This document shows positions 16,621 to 25,601 of a stretch of 27,390 nt of DNA, one piece after another. The stretch's first letter is position 1, and every line of letters starts with the position of its first letter. This DNA is from Flavobacteriales bacterium UBA2426 (GTDB taxonomy: Bacteria > Bacteroidota > Bacteroidia > Flavobacteriales_F > PHOS-HE28). The notes beneath the pieces are model-generated. The model saw only the letters and a program-made list of their open reading frames with translations, did not search any database and was not told the origin of the DNA. Location of the stretch: assembly GCA_002342985.1 (NCBI GenBank), contig DDRC01000249.1:20970-48359 (forward strand), written 5' to 3'. Position numbers and translations under genes: made by a program.

Positions 16621-17505
16621 TCACGGTCTTCCGCTGCGCGCGTCCAATCCCCAATTGAGCTTCTCGCGCAGGGTGCGGAGGAAATCGTGCCCTTCGAGCT
16701 GCACCATCTTCATGGAGAAGGGGGCGCGCTGGATCATGACCGAGCTCCGGCCCTCAATGGGGTGGCTGCGGGCGTCGAGGTTCAGCAGGCACAGCTCGGA
16801 GCGTGCTTCCAATTGAAGGGTGATCGTGAAGTGGTCGGGAATCACGAAGGGCCGCACATTGAGGTTGTGCGGACAGATGGGGTTGATCACCAGGGCATCG
16901 CTGGTGGGGTAGAGGATGGGCCCGCCGCAGCTGAGCGAATAGGCTGTACTGCCGGTAGGGGTGGCGATGATCAGTCCATCCGCCCAGTAGGTGTTGAGGT
17001 AATCGTTGCCCAGGTGCACATGCACTGCGAGCATGGTGCTGGTGTCGCGCTTGTGCACGCTTACCTCGTTGAGGGCGAAATTGGCCTCGCCGAGGAGTGC
17101 GTCATGCCCGGTGACTTCGAGGAGCGAGCGGTCCTGCAGCGCATAGCGGCCCGCCCGCAGTGCCGTGAGGGCGTGATCCACCTCCTCGAGGCGAATGTTG
17201 CTCAGGAAGCCCAGCCGCCCCAGGTTGATGCCGAGCACCGGGATGCCGGCGCGGCCCATCATCGCCACCGTGTCGAGCAGTGTGCCATCGCCCCCGAGGC
17301 TGATGCAGAGGTCGATGTCCTGGCGGCCGGGGTCCGTGGGGGGCAGCGTGGCGTCGGCAGGAGGAGCGCCGCTGCGGGCCATCCAGTCGGCCAGCTGCGG
17401 GGCGAGTACCGGGCTGATGCCGGCGCTACGCATCCGCTCCAGCACCTGCGCCACCATGGGGGCCATGGCAGCATCCATCCCGCGTCCGTTCACCGCTGCG
17501 CGCAT
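16621..17505 (-). CDS. nadK: NAD kinase
   Basis: The 294-residue product has the ATP-NAD kinase signatures: GGDGT at 71-75, GINLGRLGFLS, ALNEVSVHKR, and the substrate-binding WADGLIIATPTGSTAYSLSCGGPI. It phosphorylates NAD to NADP in the cytoplasm, the cell's only route to NADP in most bacteria. The N-terminus MRAAVNGRGMD aligns with the short first strand usual in the family, so the ATG at 17505 is preferred. It begins 3 bp after the Omp85 gene ends, and its place between the CBS and porG-like genes is the usual Bacteroidota arrangement apart from the intervening Omp85 gene. Confidence 0.96.
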   Translation of the reverse strand: MRAAVNGRGMDAAMAPMVAQVLERMRSAGISPVLAPQLADWMARSGAPPADATLPPTDPGRQDIDLCISLGGDGTLLDTVAMMGRAGIPVLGINLGRLGFLSNIRLEEVDHALTALRAGRYALQDRSLLEVTGHDALLGEANFALNEVSVHKRDTSTMLAVHVHLGNDYLNTYWADGLIIATPTGSTAYSLSCGGPILYPTSDALVINPICPHNLNVRPFVIPDHFTITLQLEARSELCLLNLDARSHPIEGRSSVMIQRAPFSMKMVQLEGHDFLRTLREKLNWGLDARSGRP

Positions 17506-17508
17506 GGC

Positions 17509-18921
17509 TCAGAAAGGTTGCGTGAAATGTAGGAAGAAGCCATGCTCGCCAAGGGCGTTCAGCGTGTATTCGGCACGCACCACCTGATCATAGCTTGTCA
17601 CCAGGTCGAGGCCTGCGCCGTACCCGCTCATCCAGGCACCGGCCAAGGGGTTCGCCGCCGCGTACCGACTGTCCCATACCCGGCCGGCGTCAGCGTATAG
17701 GTTGAGATAGAGGGCCAAGTAGAGCGTGCGGAAGGCCTCGGCGGGCATGAATTCGGCGCGCCGCGTGCGCGGCCGCAGCAGCTGCACCACCAGGTTGCCT
17801 TTGCCCAGGACGAAGGCCTCGCCGTCGATGACATAGTACTCATAGCCGCGGACGTAGTGGGCATAGCCCAGCCCTTCCTGCACATAGTAAGGCGGCGTGC
17901 CCAGCGTGCCCTTTCCGCGCAGCCCCGCCGCAAGGCTCACGGGTTCGCCCAGCTTCCACCATTTCTTCAGGCTGGCGTATGCGGTGGTGATGCCGGGCGC
18001 ATTCACATCGAGCAGGCCGAGGCCGAGCCGGTCGATGCGCAATTCTGCGAAGTGCCCCGAACGGGGGTAGGCCCTCATGTCGCGGCGGTCCCATACCATG
18101 CCGTAGCCGATGCTCAGGAAACGTGTAGCGCCGCCGCCGCCAGCGAAGTACTCCGCAGCCACTTCCAGCACGGTATCGCTCACCGCCGCCTGCACGAACC
18201 CCGCGCGTAAGAAGTGGCGGATATCATGGCTGGGCCTGAGGCTCACCTCGAGGTCCGCTTTCTGCTCGTTGCGGTTGGGGCCATCGGCGCGCCGCAGCAG
18301 GAGGCGCCGGTTCGCCAGGGTGCCGGCGGTCACCTCGGCCTGTTCGGTGTATGAGGCCCCGATGCTGATGCCCCAGCGCTGCCGCGCATCCACGTTCGGC
18401 ACCTTGTAGCGGAACCCGAACTGGCGCGTGTAGCCGAATTGGGCCTTCAGGTAGATGGTCTCGTTGCGTCCGCGGAAGTTGTACTTGTAGAGGTAGCCGC
18501 CATAGTTGACCCGGTCGCCATCGCGATTGAATGTCCGCCACCAGGTATTGAAGTTCGGATCGGCCAGCTGGAAGATGGGGGAGGGCCAGATGGTCCACCG
18601 CTCGTTCACGGACACCTCCACCAGCACATGCGTGAGATCCAGGTAAACCGGCAGCACCGACACGGTGTTGAAGAGCCCGGTGTTCATCAGGTTCTGCCGG
18701 CTGCGCTCGAGGCGCTCATAGAGGGCGGTCTGGGTGAGCGAATCCCCCTCGCGCACCAGTACCTCGCGCACGATGATGCGCTCCTTGGTGGCCCTGTTGC
18801 CCGTCACGGCCACGCCCATCACCAGCACGCGCCCTTCAGCAAGGGCCGCCTGCTGCGCCAGGGCGGCTGCCGCCGGTCCGGTCATGACCAGGAGGAGCAG
18901 CGATCGCGCGAGACGGGTCAC
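17509..18921 (-). CDS. Omp85-family outer-membrane protein with one POTRA domain
   Basis: The 470-residue product has a signal peptide (about 1-23), one POTRA domain (about 30-112; [20 protein letters not shown], then [13 protein letters not shown]) and an Omp85 barrel (about 130-470) with the L6 motif VRGYEYYV (357-364) and a C-terminal phenylalanine (FLHFTQPF), the usual barrel-insertion signal. With only one POTRA it is not BamA; it resembles short BamA/TamA-family proteins of Bacteroidota of unknown substrate. It overlaps the upstream CBS gene by 4 bp and ends 3 bp before nadK, so it is embedded in the envelope block. Possible roles are insertion or secretion of particular outer-membrane proteins, or lipid handling. 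Confidence 0.85.
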   Translation of the reverse strand: MTRLARSLLLLVMTGPAAAALAQQAALAEGRVLVMGVAVTGNRATKERIIVREVLVREGDSLTQTALYERLERSRQNLMNTGLFNTVSVLPVYLDLTHVLVEVSVNERWTIWPSPIFQLADPNFNTWWRTFNRDGDRVNYGGYLYKYNFRGRNETIYLKAQFGYTRQFGFRYKVPNVDARQRWGISIGASYTEQAEVTAGTLANRRLLLRRADGPNRNEQKADLEVSLRPSHDIRHFLRAGFVQAAVSDTVLEVAAEYFAGGGGATRFLSIGYGMVWDRRDMRAYPRSGHFAELRIDRLGLGLLDVNAPGITTAYASLKKWWKLGEPVSLAAGLRGKGTLGTPPYYVQEGLGYAHYVRGYEYYVIDGEAFVLGKGNLVVQLLRPRTRRAEFMPAEAFRTLYLALYLNLYADAGRVWDSRYAAANPLAGAWMSGYGAGLDLVTSYDQVVRAEYTLNALGEHGFFLHFTQPF

Positions 18922-19580
18922 GGGTTGATGAAGCGCATCAGCTCCTCGAATCGGTCGCGCAGATCGTCATGGAGCTTGCTCCCTTGGTAGGTGGTCTTCA
19001 CGAAGTAGTCGTAGCGCTCGAAGCTCCGCAGCACATCGCTGATGTCCTCGCGGTTGATCTTCAGCGTCACCTCGATGCGCGTGGAGTCCGGCAGGGTGCG
19101 GGTGTACACGCTCAGCACCTTGCCGTCATTCGATTCAACCAGCCTGGCGATCTCGTGCAGGCTGTAGTCGCGCACGTTCATCTCCAGCACCACGATGCTT
19201 CCCGGCTCATGGATATTGGTCACCTGCGCGAGCCGCTTGAGGGCCTCATGCTCGGTGATGGCCCCTTGGTACACGCCCAGTTCATCCAGCACGGGCACTA
19301 CGGTGAGCCCGCGCTCGCTGAAGAGCTTCATCACCTCGTAGATGTGCTGTCCGGCACGAGCATAGGGGAGCTCCACGCCGTCCATCACGCTGGCCACAGT
19401 GGCGCGCGCATCGTTGCGGTCCACGAGGTCCTGATCCTTCACAAGGCCCACCAGGCGCTGGCCCTCCACCACGGGCAGGTGGCTCACCTTGAACTCCTCC
19501 ATCCAGTCCAGTGCGCGCCCTGCATCGTCCTGCGGGCGCAGCGGCGGGATGTCGGCGGTGATGAGGTCGAGGGCGTGCAT
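18918..19580 (-). CDS. CBS domain pair protein with C-terminal ACT-like region
   Basis: The 220-residue product has two CBS domains (about 1-60 and 64-125; [20 protein letters not shown] and [20 protein letters not shown]), which in other proteins bind adenine nucleotides. The C-terminal part (about 126-205; [20 protein letters not shown] through [20 protein letters not shown]) looks like an ACT-type regulatory fold, as in AcuB-like proteins. No enzymatic domain is attached, so it is probably a cytoplasmic regulatory subunit with an unknown partner. It is the first gene of the minus-strand envelope block and is divergent from pdxJ across a 75-bp gap. Confidence 0.88.
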   Translation of the reverse strand: MHALDLITADIPPLRPQDDAGRALDWMEEFKVSHLPVVEGQRLVGLVKDQDLVDRNDARATVASVMDGVELPYARAGQHIYEVMKLFSERGLTVVPVLDELGVYQGAITEHEALKRLAQVTNIHEPGSIVVLEMNVRDYSLHEIARLVESNDGKVLSVYTRTLPDSTRIEVTLKINREDISDVLRSFERYDYFVKTTYQGSKLHDDLRDRFEELMRFINP

Positions 19581-19605
19581 GGAGGCAGGCTCCCTGGCCG
19601 GCGGC

Positions 19606-19613
19606 TACTTTTG
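19606..19613 (+). promoter_or_regulatory. Promoter -7 element TACTTTTG of pdxJ
   Basis: This is an exact match to the Bacteroidota TAnnTTTG element. It lies 42 nt before the GTG start of pdxJ, predicting a leader of about 35 nt. It is also the left arm of an imperfect inverted repeat (19606-19643). Confidence 0.55.
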
Positions 19614-19636
19614 CACCGTCCGCGCAGGGAGCGGTT

Positions 19637-19644
19637 CAAAGTAA
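19637..19644 (-). promoter_or_regulatory. Candidate opposing promoter element TTACTTTG for the CBS-led block
   Basis: On the minus strand this reads TTACTTTG, one base from TAnnTTTG, about 56 nt before the CBS gene start. The sequence and its flank (TACTTTGAACCG) nearly repeat the pdxJ element in inverted orientation (TACTTTTGCACCG). Confidence 0.3.
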
Positions 19645-19655
19645 CGGAACCACGG

Positions 19656-20369
19656 GTGACACGCCTCAGCGTCAACGTCAACAAGCTGGCCACACTGCGT
19701 AATGCGCGGGGCGGCAACAACCCCGATGTGCTCCGGTGGGCGGAGGAGATCCAACGGTTCGGGGCGCACGGCATCACGGTGCACCCCAGGCCCGATGAGC
19801 GCCATATCCGCCGTGCCGATGCGCGTGCGCTGCGGGCGGTGGTCACCACCGAGTACAACATCGAGGGCTTCCCTGATGCCGCATTCCTGGACCTGGTGTG
19901 CGAGGTGCGCCCGGACCAGGTGACCTTGGTGCCGGACCCGCCGGGCGTCCTCACCAGCAATGCCGGATGGGATGCCCGCGGGCGGAAGGACGAGCTGAAG
20001 GCGGCCGTGGCGCGCATCCGCTCCGAGGGCCTGCGTGCCTCGCTTTTCATGGGCACGGACACCGAGCAGATCGCGCATGCCGCTGAAACCGGCGCGGACC
20101 GCATTGAGCTCTACACCGAGCCGTATGCCGCCGGCTTCAGCCGCGATCCCCGGGCTGCGGTGGCACCATTCGTGCGGGCAGCCGAGCGCGCTGCGCAATT
20201 GGGGCTGGGAGTCAACGCCGGCCACGACCTTGACCTGCAGAACCTGCGCTGGTTCGTGCAGCATGTGCCTGAGGTACTGGAGGTCTCCATCGGGCATGCC
20301 CTCATCTGTGATGCCCTCCTCCACGGCATGGCGAACACCGTGCAACTCTACCTGCGGGAGCTGCGATGA
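19656..20369 (+). CDS. pdxJ: Pyridoxine 5'-phosphate synthase
   Basis: The 237-residue TIM-barrel product begins [19 protein letters not shown] after a GTG start. It carries the family's HPRPDERHI motif and residues matching the known catalytic set: His43, Glu70 and His190. The enzyme condenses 1-deoxyxylulose 5-phosphate with 3-amino-2-oxopropyl phosphate to make pyridoxine phosphate (vitamin B6, DXP-dependent route). The GTG was chosen because the protein family begins at this point and no ATG is near; the open frame continues far upstream only because of high GC. The alpha/beta hydrolase gene overlaps its stop by 4 bp. Confidence 0.96.
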   Translation: MTRLSVNVNKLATLRNARGGNNPDVLRWAEEIQRFGAHGITVHPRPDERHIRRADARALRAVVTTEYNIEGFPDAAFLDLVCEVRPDQVTLVPDPPGVLTSNAGWDARGRKDELKAAVARIRSEGLRASLFMGTDTEQIAHAAETGADRIELYTEPYAAGFSRDPRAAVAPFVRAAERAAQLGLGVNAGHDLDLQNLRWFVQHVPEVLEVSIGHALICDALLHGMANTVQLYLRELR

Positions 20370-21160
20370 GCGCGGTCGACCTTCATTACCGCAGGCTGGG
20401 TGCACCCGGATCCGTCCCGGTGGTGATCCTGCACGGGCTCTTCGGCACCAGCGACAATTGGGGCAGCATCGGCAAGGAGCTATCAGAGCCCACGGTGCCG
20501 GGGGTGCCGGCGCTCGATGTGGTCCTCGTCGACCTGCGAGACCATGGCCGGTCGCCGCACACGGATACCACTTCCTACGGGCTGATGGCGGCCGATGTGC
20601 ATGCCCTGGTGCAGCGCCTCGGCCTGCAAGGCATCGTGCTCGTGGGCCACAGCATGGGCGGCAAGGCGGCGATGGTCTTCGCGCAGCGCTGGCCCGGCCT
20701 GCTACGCCACCTGGTGGTCATCGACATCAGCCCCAAGGAGCACGCGAACAACCACGCGCACATCATCCATGCGCTGCGCACGGCCGACCTTTCCAGCGGC
20801 CGTTCACGGAAGGAGGTCGAGGCGCACATCGCCGCCCATGTGAAGGAGCCCGGCGTGGTGCAGTTCCTCCTCAAGAACCTGTACTGGAGGACCGATGATC
20901 AGCTGGCCTGGCGCATGAACGTGCCCCTGCTGGAGCGTGACCTGGATGCCATCCTCGCATCGATCGGCCCGGAGACGGTGTCCGTGCCCACGCTGTTCAT
21001 CAGGGGCGGCCAGAGCGATTACATCCTGCGCGAGGATATCCCCGCCATCCGGGAGCAGTTCCTGCGCAGCAGGGTGGAGACCGTCCCCTTCGCAGGCCAT
21101 TGGGTTCATGCGCAGGCCCCGGACGAGGTGATTGCCTGGATTCGGCAATGCGCGGGATGA
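20366..21160 (+). CDS. Alpha/beta-fold hydrolase (YbfF-like esterase)
   Basis: The 264-residue product has the alpha/beta-hydrolase core: the oxyanion segment [21 protein letters not shown], the nucleophile elbow GHSMGG (Ser96), an acidic candidate in RGGQSDYI (Asp218; Asp120 after strand VVID is another) and the catalytic histidine in GHWVHA (His245). The overall pattern is close to YbfF-type esterases, which hydrolyse short acyl esters and thioesters; the natural substrate is unknown. It has no signal peptide, so it is cytoplasmic. It overlaps pdxJ by 4 bp upstream and the next gene by 4 bp downstream, so the three are read together. A tie to vitamin B6 synthesis is not implied. Confidence 0.9.
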   Translation: MSAVDLHYRRLGAPGSVPVVILHGLFGTSDNWGSIGKELSEPTVPGVPALDVVLVDLRDHGRSPHTDTTSYGLMAADVHALVQRLGLQGIVLVGHSMGGKAAMVFAQRWPGLLRHLVVIDISPKEHANNHAHIIHALRTADLSSGRSRKEVEAHIAAHVKEPGVVQFLLKNLYWRTDDQLAWRMNVPLLERDLDAILASIGPETVSVPTLFIRGGQSDYILREDIPAIREQFLRSRVETVPFAGHWVHAQAPDEVIAWIRQCAG

Positions 21161-21786
21161 GGCTGCTGCTGGCTTGGGCGGCCGGGGGTCTGGTCATGGC
21201 GGCTTTCGGCCAGGCCGATACCCTTTGGGCGCCTTACCAGGGCGGGATGGACCTGCGGGAGGGCATCTACCTCGACTTTCGGGCGTTCCGCTACAATGCG
21301 CCCTCCGTTCCACTCGAGCGCCTACGGGACGACCAAGGTCTTCCGGTGCGTGATCTGCGCGCCGTGCTCAGCCGCCTCCGCTACCAGCCGGATACCGGCG
21401 GGGTCCAATCGATCCGGCTGGATCGGATCTGGGGATTCTGCCAGAACGATGTGGTCTATGTCGCAGCAGGCGACGGTTTCTTCCGCATCGGGCTGATGGG
21501 CAGCCTGGCCCACATGCTCTACGAGCGATCCTACAGGGATTGGGACCCCTTCCTGTACGGGGCGGGGACCGTCACGCGGACCGTGCTCGTCCAGCAGCTG
21601 ATCGATATGGAGACGGGGCGGGCACTGCCCTTCGATGCCACCGGCATGGATGCTGCGCTGGCGCATGACCCGGTCCTTCAAGAGGAATTCCGCCGCCTGC
21701 CGAAGAAGCAGCGGAACAGTGATGAGGCCCTGTTCCGCTTCCTGCGGCACTACAATGAGCGCCATCCGCTGCTCATGCCCCGGTGA
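21157..21786 (+). CDS. Secreted protein of unknown function
   Basis: The 209-residue product starts with a signal peptide (about 1-19, ending AAFGQ), followed by GGMDLREGIYLDFRAFRYNAP and IWGFCQNDVVYVAAGDGFFR. I recall this EGIYL-FRxFRxNxPS plus WGF-NDVVY-GDGFFRI pattern from uncharacterised secreted Bacteroidota proteins but cannot name a family. The C-terminal third is helical and charged (EEFRRLPKKQRNSDEALFRF). The ATG at 21157 overlaps the hydrolase stop as ATGA and gives the shorter, cleaner signal peptide; an ATG at 21148 is possible. No function is proposed. Confidence 0.75.
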   Translation: MRLLLAWAAGGLVMAAFGQADTLWAPYQGGMDLREGIYLDFRAFRYNAPSVPLERLRDDQGLPVRDLRAVLSRLRYQPDTGGVQSIRLDRIWGFCQNDVVYVAAGDGFFRIGLMGSLAHMLYERSYRDWDPFLYGAGTVTRTVLVQQLIDMETGRALPFDATGMDAALAHDPVLQEEFRRLPKKQRNSDEALFRFLRHYNERHPLLMPR

Positions 21787-21835
21787 GTTCGTGGGATGAT
21801 CGGCACGGACTTCGAATGGAAGCGCCGGTGCGGTC

Positions 21836-21843
21836 TAATTTGG
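21836..21843 (+). promoter_or_regulatory. Weak promoter-like TAATTTGG before the EEP gene
   Basis: TAATTTGG differs from TAnnTTTG at one position and lies 19 nt before the ATG at 21863. It is in one of the few AT-containing stretches of the 76-bp gap. The rest of the gap shows no clear terminator for the preceding gene. Confidence 0.25.
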
Positions 21844-21862
21844 CCGCCCTTAGAAACGCCGC

Positions 21863-22897
21863 ATGCGCCCCTTCTTCGCCGTAGCCCCTTTTGTGATGCT
21901 CCTGCCCCTGATGGCCTGCGGACAGGCGAAGAAGGAGTATCAGGCCGCACTGGTCGGATTCTACAACGTGGAGAACATCTACGATACGCTGGATGCGGCT
22001 GGTGTGGACGATGCTGAGTTCCTGCCGGGCAGCGCCAAGCAATGGGGCAGCCAGCGGTACTGGCGCAAGCTGGATAAGACCGCCAGCGTCATCGCTGCGA
22101 TGGGCAAGGACCTGCATCCGCAGGGCATGGCCATCGTGGGCCTCGCGGAAGTGGAGAACAGGCGGGTGGTGGAGGACCTTGTGTCCCGAGAGGTCTTGAA
22201 GGGGCGCGGCTACCGGGTGGTTCACGAGGATGGCCCCGACCGTCGAGGCGTTGATGTCGCGCTCATCTACAACCCCGCGCTCTACAAGGTGTATGCGCAC
22301 AGGAGCTACCGCCTGCACGTCGCTGACACCGCGTTCCGCACGCGCGATCAGCTGCTGGTGAGCGGGGTGCTGGACGGTGATACGACGCATGTCATCGTGG
22401 CGCACTGGCCGTCGCGGCGAGGCGGTGAGCAGCGCAGCGCCCCCAAGCGGAAGGCGGCCGCTGAACTCGGGCGGCGCATCGTTGATTCGCTGCTGGCCCG
22501 GAATGCCGACGCGCGCATTCTGTACATGGGCGACCTGAATGATGACCCCGTGAATGCCAGCGTGAGCCGGTTCTTCGGCGCCACCGGCGACAAGGCCAAG
22601 GCTGTGGGCGGCACCTTCTTCAATCCCATGCATGAGCCCTACCAGAAGGGCATCGGTTCCCTGGCGTGGCGTGATTCGTGGAACCTGTTCGACCAGGTGC
22701 TCGTCTCACCGGGCCTGGTCAGTGGCCGGGGAGGGCGCTATCGGTACTACGGTGCCCGGATCTTCAATGAGCCGTACCTGCGCCAGACCGAAGGGAACTT
22801 CGCCGGCTATCCCAACCGCACATTCGTCGGTGATACCTATCAGGATGGCTACAGCGATCACTTCCCGGTCTTCCTGATCCTCGTGAAGGAGGTCTGA
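21863..22897 (+). CDS. Endonuclease/exonuclease/phosphatase family lipoprotein
   Basis: The 344-residue product has a lipobox (LMAC, Cys19) after a hydrophobic stretch, so it is probably an outer-membrane lipoprotein. The DNase I-like catalytic set is visible: VGFYNVENIYD (Asn35), VGLAEVENR (Glu96), RRGVDVALIY, AHWPSRRGG (His181), MGDLNDDP (Asp224, Asn226) and GYSDHFPV (Asp-His near 332-333). Family members hydrolyse phosphodiesters in DNA, RNA or lipids with a divalent metal. The secreted location and the convergent TonB receptor/DUF5689 operon suggest digestion of nucleic acid or another phosphoester outside the cytoplasm for uptake; the substrate is inference. A perfect 20-bp hairpin follows the stop. 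Confidence 0.9.
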   Translation: MRPFFAVAPFVMLLPLMACGQAKKEYQAALVGFYNVENIYDTLDAAGVDDAEFLPGSAKQWGSQRYWRKLDKTASVIAAMGKDLHPQGMAIVGLAEVENRRVVEDLVSREVLKGRGYRVVHEDGPDRRGVDVALIYNPALYKVYAHRSYRLHVADTAFRTRDQLLVSGVLDGDTTHVIVAHWPSRRGGEQRSAPKRKAAAELGRRIVDSLLARNADARILYMGDLNDDPVNASVSRFFGATGDKAKAVGGTFFNPMHEPYQKGIGSLAWRDSWNLFDQVLVSPGLVSGRGGRYRYYGARIFNEPYLRQTEGNFAGYPNRTFVGDTYQDGYSDHFPVFLILVKEV

Positions 22898-22907
22898 GCT
22901 TCAGGAT

Positions 22908-22950
22908 GCACGAAGCCCCGCCTTGGAACCTCCAAGGCGGGGCTTCGTGC
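22908..22950. terminator. Perfect 20-bp hairpin, bidirectional terminator
   Basis: The arms 22908-22927 and 22931-22950 are exact reverse complements around a 3-nt ACC centre. It is placed 10 bp after the EEP gene stop and 12 bp from the stop of the opposing T9SS-sorted gene, so it can end both transcripts. There is no U-run on either side. Confidence 0.8.
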
Positions 22951-22962
22951 TCGCGGGTCCGC

Positions 22963-24303
22963 TCAGCGCTGCACCACCACGCGGGTGCGGAACACGGACT
23001 TGGCCGTGCGCAGGGACAGCGTGTATGCGCCATCAGGCAGGCCTGTGAGGTCGGCCACGGGGTTCATCAGCGCACCGCTGAGGACCAAGCGCCCGCCAGC
23101 ATCCGTAACGCTGAAGTCCGCACTGCCGTTGGGCTCCCAGCCGCTGAGCCGAACCATGCCGCTGCTGGGGTTCGGGTAGGCCAGCAAGGCGCCTTGCGCC
23201 TGCTCCGCCACGCCGCTGCCGAACTCGATGTCGGCGAGGAACCGGGGCTCCAGCTTGCGGGCGTTGAAGCTGTAGTTCATCACACCGGTAATGGTGTAGA
23301 AGGTCCCCACGGTCGGGGTGTACGCGAAGAGCAGGTCGTTGATCATCATGCTGCCCCCCGTAGTGCTCGTGGCGATCCATTCGCCGAAATTGTCGGGCAG
23401 CGCCGTGCAGCCGATATCCGGAACCTTCACCAGCACGCCCTCCCATTGCTCCTCATTGGCTTGGTTGGGGGTGAGCACTTCGGCGGCAGGCACGGCGAAA
23501 CCGCCCTCTGCCGCGAAGGAGGTGACGTTGGTGAGGCGGGTGTACTGGAAGCTTTCCTCCACGGAGGCCGTGATGATGACGCTGTCGCCGAGGGCCACCG
23601 CGTTGGTGGCATCATTCACGTAGATGCCCGTCCACGGCCCCGTGCCGCTCTGGATGAAGTAGCTATCGGCCCCGATGGTGTCCACCGCGGTGACGATGCC
23701 CCCCGTGGTCACGATCTGACCGGCGAGCGGCGAAGCGCCGCCCGGATCGGCGGTGAACTGGATGGCGTAGATGCTCACGGGCTCGGGCGGGGCGGCTTCG
23801 GTGATCGTCACATCGTCCACCACCAGGTGTTCCGGGCCGGCCGTGCTGCGGACGGACAGGATGAACTCGGCGGAGGCGAAGTCGTTGGCGGCGGAGATCT
23901 GCTGGGTCACCTGCGTCCAGGTGCTGCCGGTGGAGACGAAGTAGTTGGTGTAGGGCGCGTATCCTGAAGTGCCGCCCGAGGGCCGGTCATCGAAGAGGCC
24001 GGTCCTGATCTCGCCGGTGCCGCGCACCCAGTAGGTCACATCGTAGATGGCCCCGTTGGTGACGGGTACCGGTTGCGTGGTGAACCGCCGATGGCTCGTG
24101 GTGCTGTTCTGGAGGCGCACGGCGAAGGTGCCGCCATGCACATCCGTGGTCACTTGGGTCACGCTGTCGGCGCTCAACGAGGTCTTGCTGCCCATCCATT
24201 CAGCGGGCACTGTGTCGTTCCAGGTCTCGAAGCCGCTGGTGAAAACCTGTGCGCCCGCTGCTGCGGACCACATGACGGCAAGGGCGAGTACTGCTGTTCT
24301 CAT
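22963..24303 (-). CDS. T9SS-sorted secreted protein with carbohydrate-binding-like and OB-fold-like domains
   Basis: The 446-residue product has a signal peptide (about 1-19, ending AAGAQ). A jelly-roll region similar to carbohydrate-binding modules follows (about 20-168; FTSGFETWNDTVPAEW, ending LVVDDVTI). Next is a region resembling the OB-fold domains found in secreted nucleases (about 176-355; GGIVTAVDTIGADSYFIQSG, GIYVNDATNAVALGDSVIIT). The end is a type A T9SS sorting domain (about 370-446; AYPNPSSGMVRLSG, DLTGLPDGAYTLSL, RVVVQR). It should be exported by T9SS and held on the surface or released. No catalytic residues are evident, so it is probably a binding protein. It ends a three-gene operon, 18 bp after the DUF5689-type gene. 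Confidence 0.85.
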   Translation of the reverse strand: MRTAVLALAVMWSAAAGAQVFTSGFETWNDTVPAEWMGSKTSLSADSVTQVTTDVHGGTFAVRLQNSTTSHRRFTTQPVPVTNGAIYDVTYWVRGTGEIRTGLFDDRPSGGTSGYAPYTNYFVSTGSTWTQVTQQISAANDFASAEFILSVRSTAGPEHLVVDDVTITEAAPPEPVSIYAIQFTADPGGASPLAGQIVTTGGIVTAVDTIGADSYFIQSGTGPWTGIYVNDATNAVALGDSVIITASVEESFQYTRLTNVTSFAAEGGFAVPAAEVLTPNQANEEQWEGVLVKVPDIGCTALPDNFGEWIATSTTGGSMMINDLLFAYTPTVGTFYTITGVMNYSFNARKLEPRFLADIEFGSGVAEQAQGALLAYPNPSSGMVRLSGWEPNGSADFSVTDAGGRLVLSGALMNPVADLTGLPDGAYTLSLRTAKSVFRTRVVVQR

Positions 24304-24321
24304 GACATTAGGGTTTGGTGG

Positions 24322-25587
24322 TCATTGGATCTGGACGTCGTCGATCCGGAAGTTCGTTGTCTGGCCGTTCGGGCCGCTTCCGGTGTAGCGGAAGCCCACC
24401 ACGAAGGCCCCGGTGTAGCCGGGGGGCAGGGCGGCCCCAAGGTCCACTGCACCGCTCTCCACCCACACCTGGTCGGCTGTGGACGGGGTGGCATAGGCGC
24501 ACGTAAGCGGCGCCCAATTGGCCGTGGCCAGGTTGCCGATGCTGTAATTGGTACTGATGAAGAGCGCGAAGGGATCGTGGCCGGCCACGCCGAATCCGCG
24601 CTGCGAGCGGAACGAGAGGGTCATGCCGGGGCTGTAGGTGACCGGCGGGGTGACCAGCCAGGATACATCGCTGGCATTGCTCGAGGAGAACGAGGTCGCC
24701 TGCACGGCCATGTTCCCGCTCACCGAGGTGCCGCGCCAGAAACGGCTGCCGAGCTGGGCCTGGTTGTTCCAGCAGTCCAGGTCCACGTCCACGTTGGCGG
24801 TGGTGGTGCCGAAATCCTCCTGAACGGCTGAAGCGGCGGCGCAGAGCTCGGGAAAGGGGTCGCAGCGGTCACCGGTGAGCTGCACCTCTGCGATGTTCCG
24901 GATGAACAGCTGCATGTCATCGTCGAACTGCCCCACTACCGCAACGAAGCTGCCGTTGCCTGCGGGAAGCGGTTGACCGGCGAAGTTGGCATAGCCGCTG
25001 TTGCGGACGATGATGTTGGCGCTGCAGTCGCTCAGCGTCCGGTTCACGGTCACCTGGTTCACCGCATCGGCGTAAGGCTGCCCAACCTCGGCCTGGATGA
25101 ACTCGACGCCCTCCAGCCGAACCAGCTTGCCTTGCATATCCGGGGTCACTTGTGCGACGGTCACCAGCTGGGGCTGCTTCTGCACGCCCACGGCCTGCTT
25201 CACCGTGTTATTGTCCACATCGACGCTATCGAGCTGCAGCATGCCGCGATAGGAGCTGAGTATCGTACCGGGAAGGTAGATGCGGATGCTGTCCCCTTGG
25301 TACAGTCCCCCGGAGTTCACCAGGCGGATGACGATGCCTCCGGTGTGGTCCTGCACGTAGACGTTCTTGTAGAGGTTGCCGTTCTGCTCGTCGGCGGTCA
25401 CCACGGCGTAGACGCTGCTGTCGCCACCGAAGCGCTTGGGCGTGCCGGAGTAGAGACCTCGAAGCTGTGCCACCGTGAGCACCTCGCCAACCGGCAGGGT
25501 CCTCTGGGGCGGGGTATCGAGCTCCTTTTCGCAAGAGGCCAGCAGCAGCGCTGCAGCGGAGAGGAAGAGAAGAATATTGCGGGTCAT
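24322..25587 (-). CDS. DUF5689-type surface lipoprotein
   Basis: The 421-residue product is a lipoprotein (LLASC, Cys19). Residues about 30-240 match the DUF5689 pattern as I know it: an opening on recruitment of a propeller-free beta region with VLTVAQLRGLYSG, GDSSVYAVVTADEQNGNLYK, NVYVQDHTGGIVIRL and GDSIRIYLPG. A C-terminal jelly-roll domain (about 255-421; DFGTTTANVDVDLDCWNNQA, ending FRIDDVQIQ) resembles choice-of-anchor or DUF5017-like modules. Such lipoproteins are usually encoded directly after a TonB receptor, as here (14-bp gap), and probably act as its surface-exposed ligand-capturing partner, like SusD but unrelated. The ligand is unknown. Confidence 0.83.
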   Translation of the reverse strand: MTRNILLFLSAAALLLASCEKELDTPPQRTLPVGEVLTVAQLRGLYSGTPKRFGGDSSVYAVVTADEQNGNLYKNVYVQDHTGGIVIRLVNSGGLYQGDSIRIYLPGTILSSYRGMLQLDSVDVDNNTVKQAVGVQKQPQLVTVAQVTPDMQGKLVRLEGVEFIQAEVGQPYADAVNQVTVNRTLSDCSANIIVRNSGYANFAGQPLPAGNGSFVAVVGQFDDDMQLFIRNIAEVQLTGDRCDPFPELCAAASAVQEDFGTTTANVDVDLDCWNNQAQLGSRFWRGTSVSGNMAVQATSFSSSNASDVSWLVTPPVTYSPGMTLSFRSQRGFGVAGHDPFALFISTNYSIGNLATANWAPLTCAYATPSTADQVWVESGAVDLGAALPPGYTGAFVVGFRYTGSGPNGQTTNFRIDDVQIQ

Positions 25588-25601
25588 GCGTGCGGTGTGC
25601 G

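Noticed and set aside
18969..19655. Upstream extension of the pdxJ frame across the CBS gene
   Set aside because: This stretch is antisense to a clear two-CBS protein and contains the predicted pdxJ promoter; the pdxJ family begins at the GTG at 19656.
22906..23967. 353-codon plus-strand frame over the T9SS-sorted gene
   Set aside because: It starts within the perfect terminator hairpin and encodes His/Gly/Arg-rich low-complexity sequence, whereas the opposite strand encodes a signal peptide and a T9SS sorting domain.
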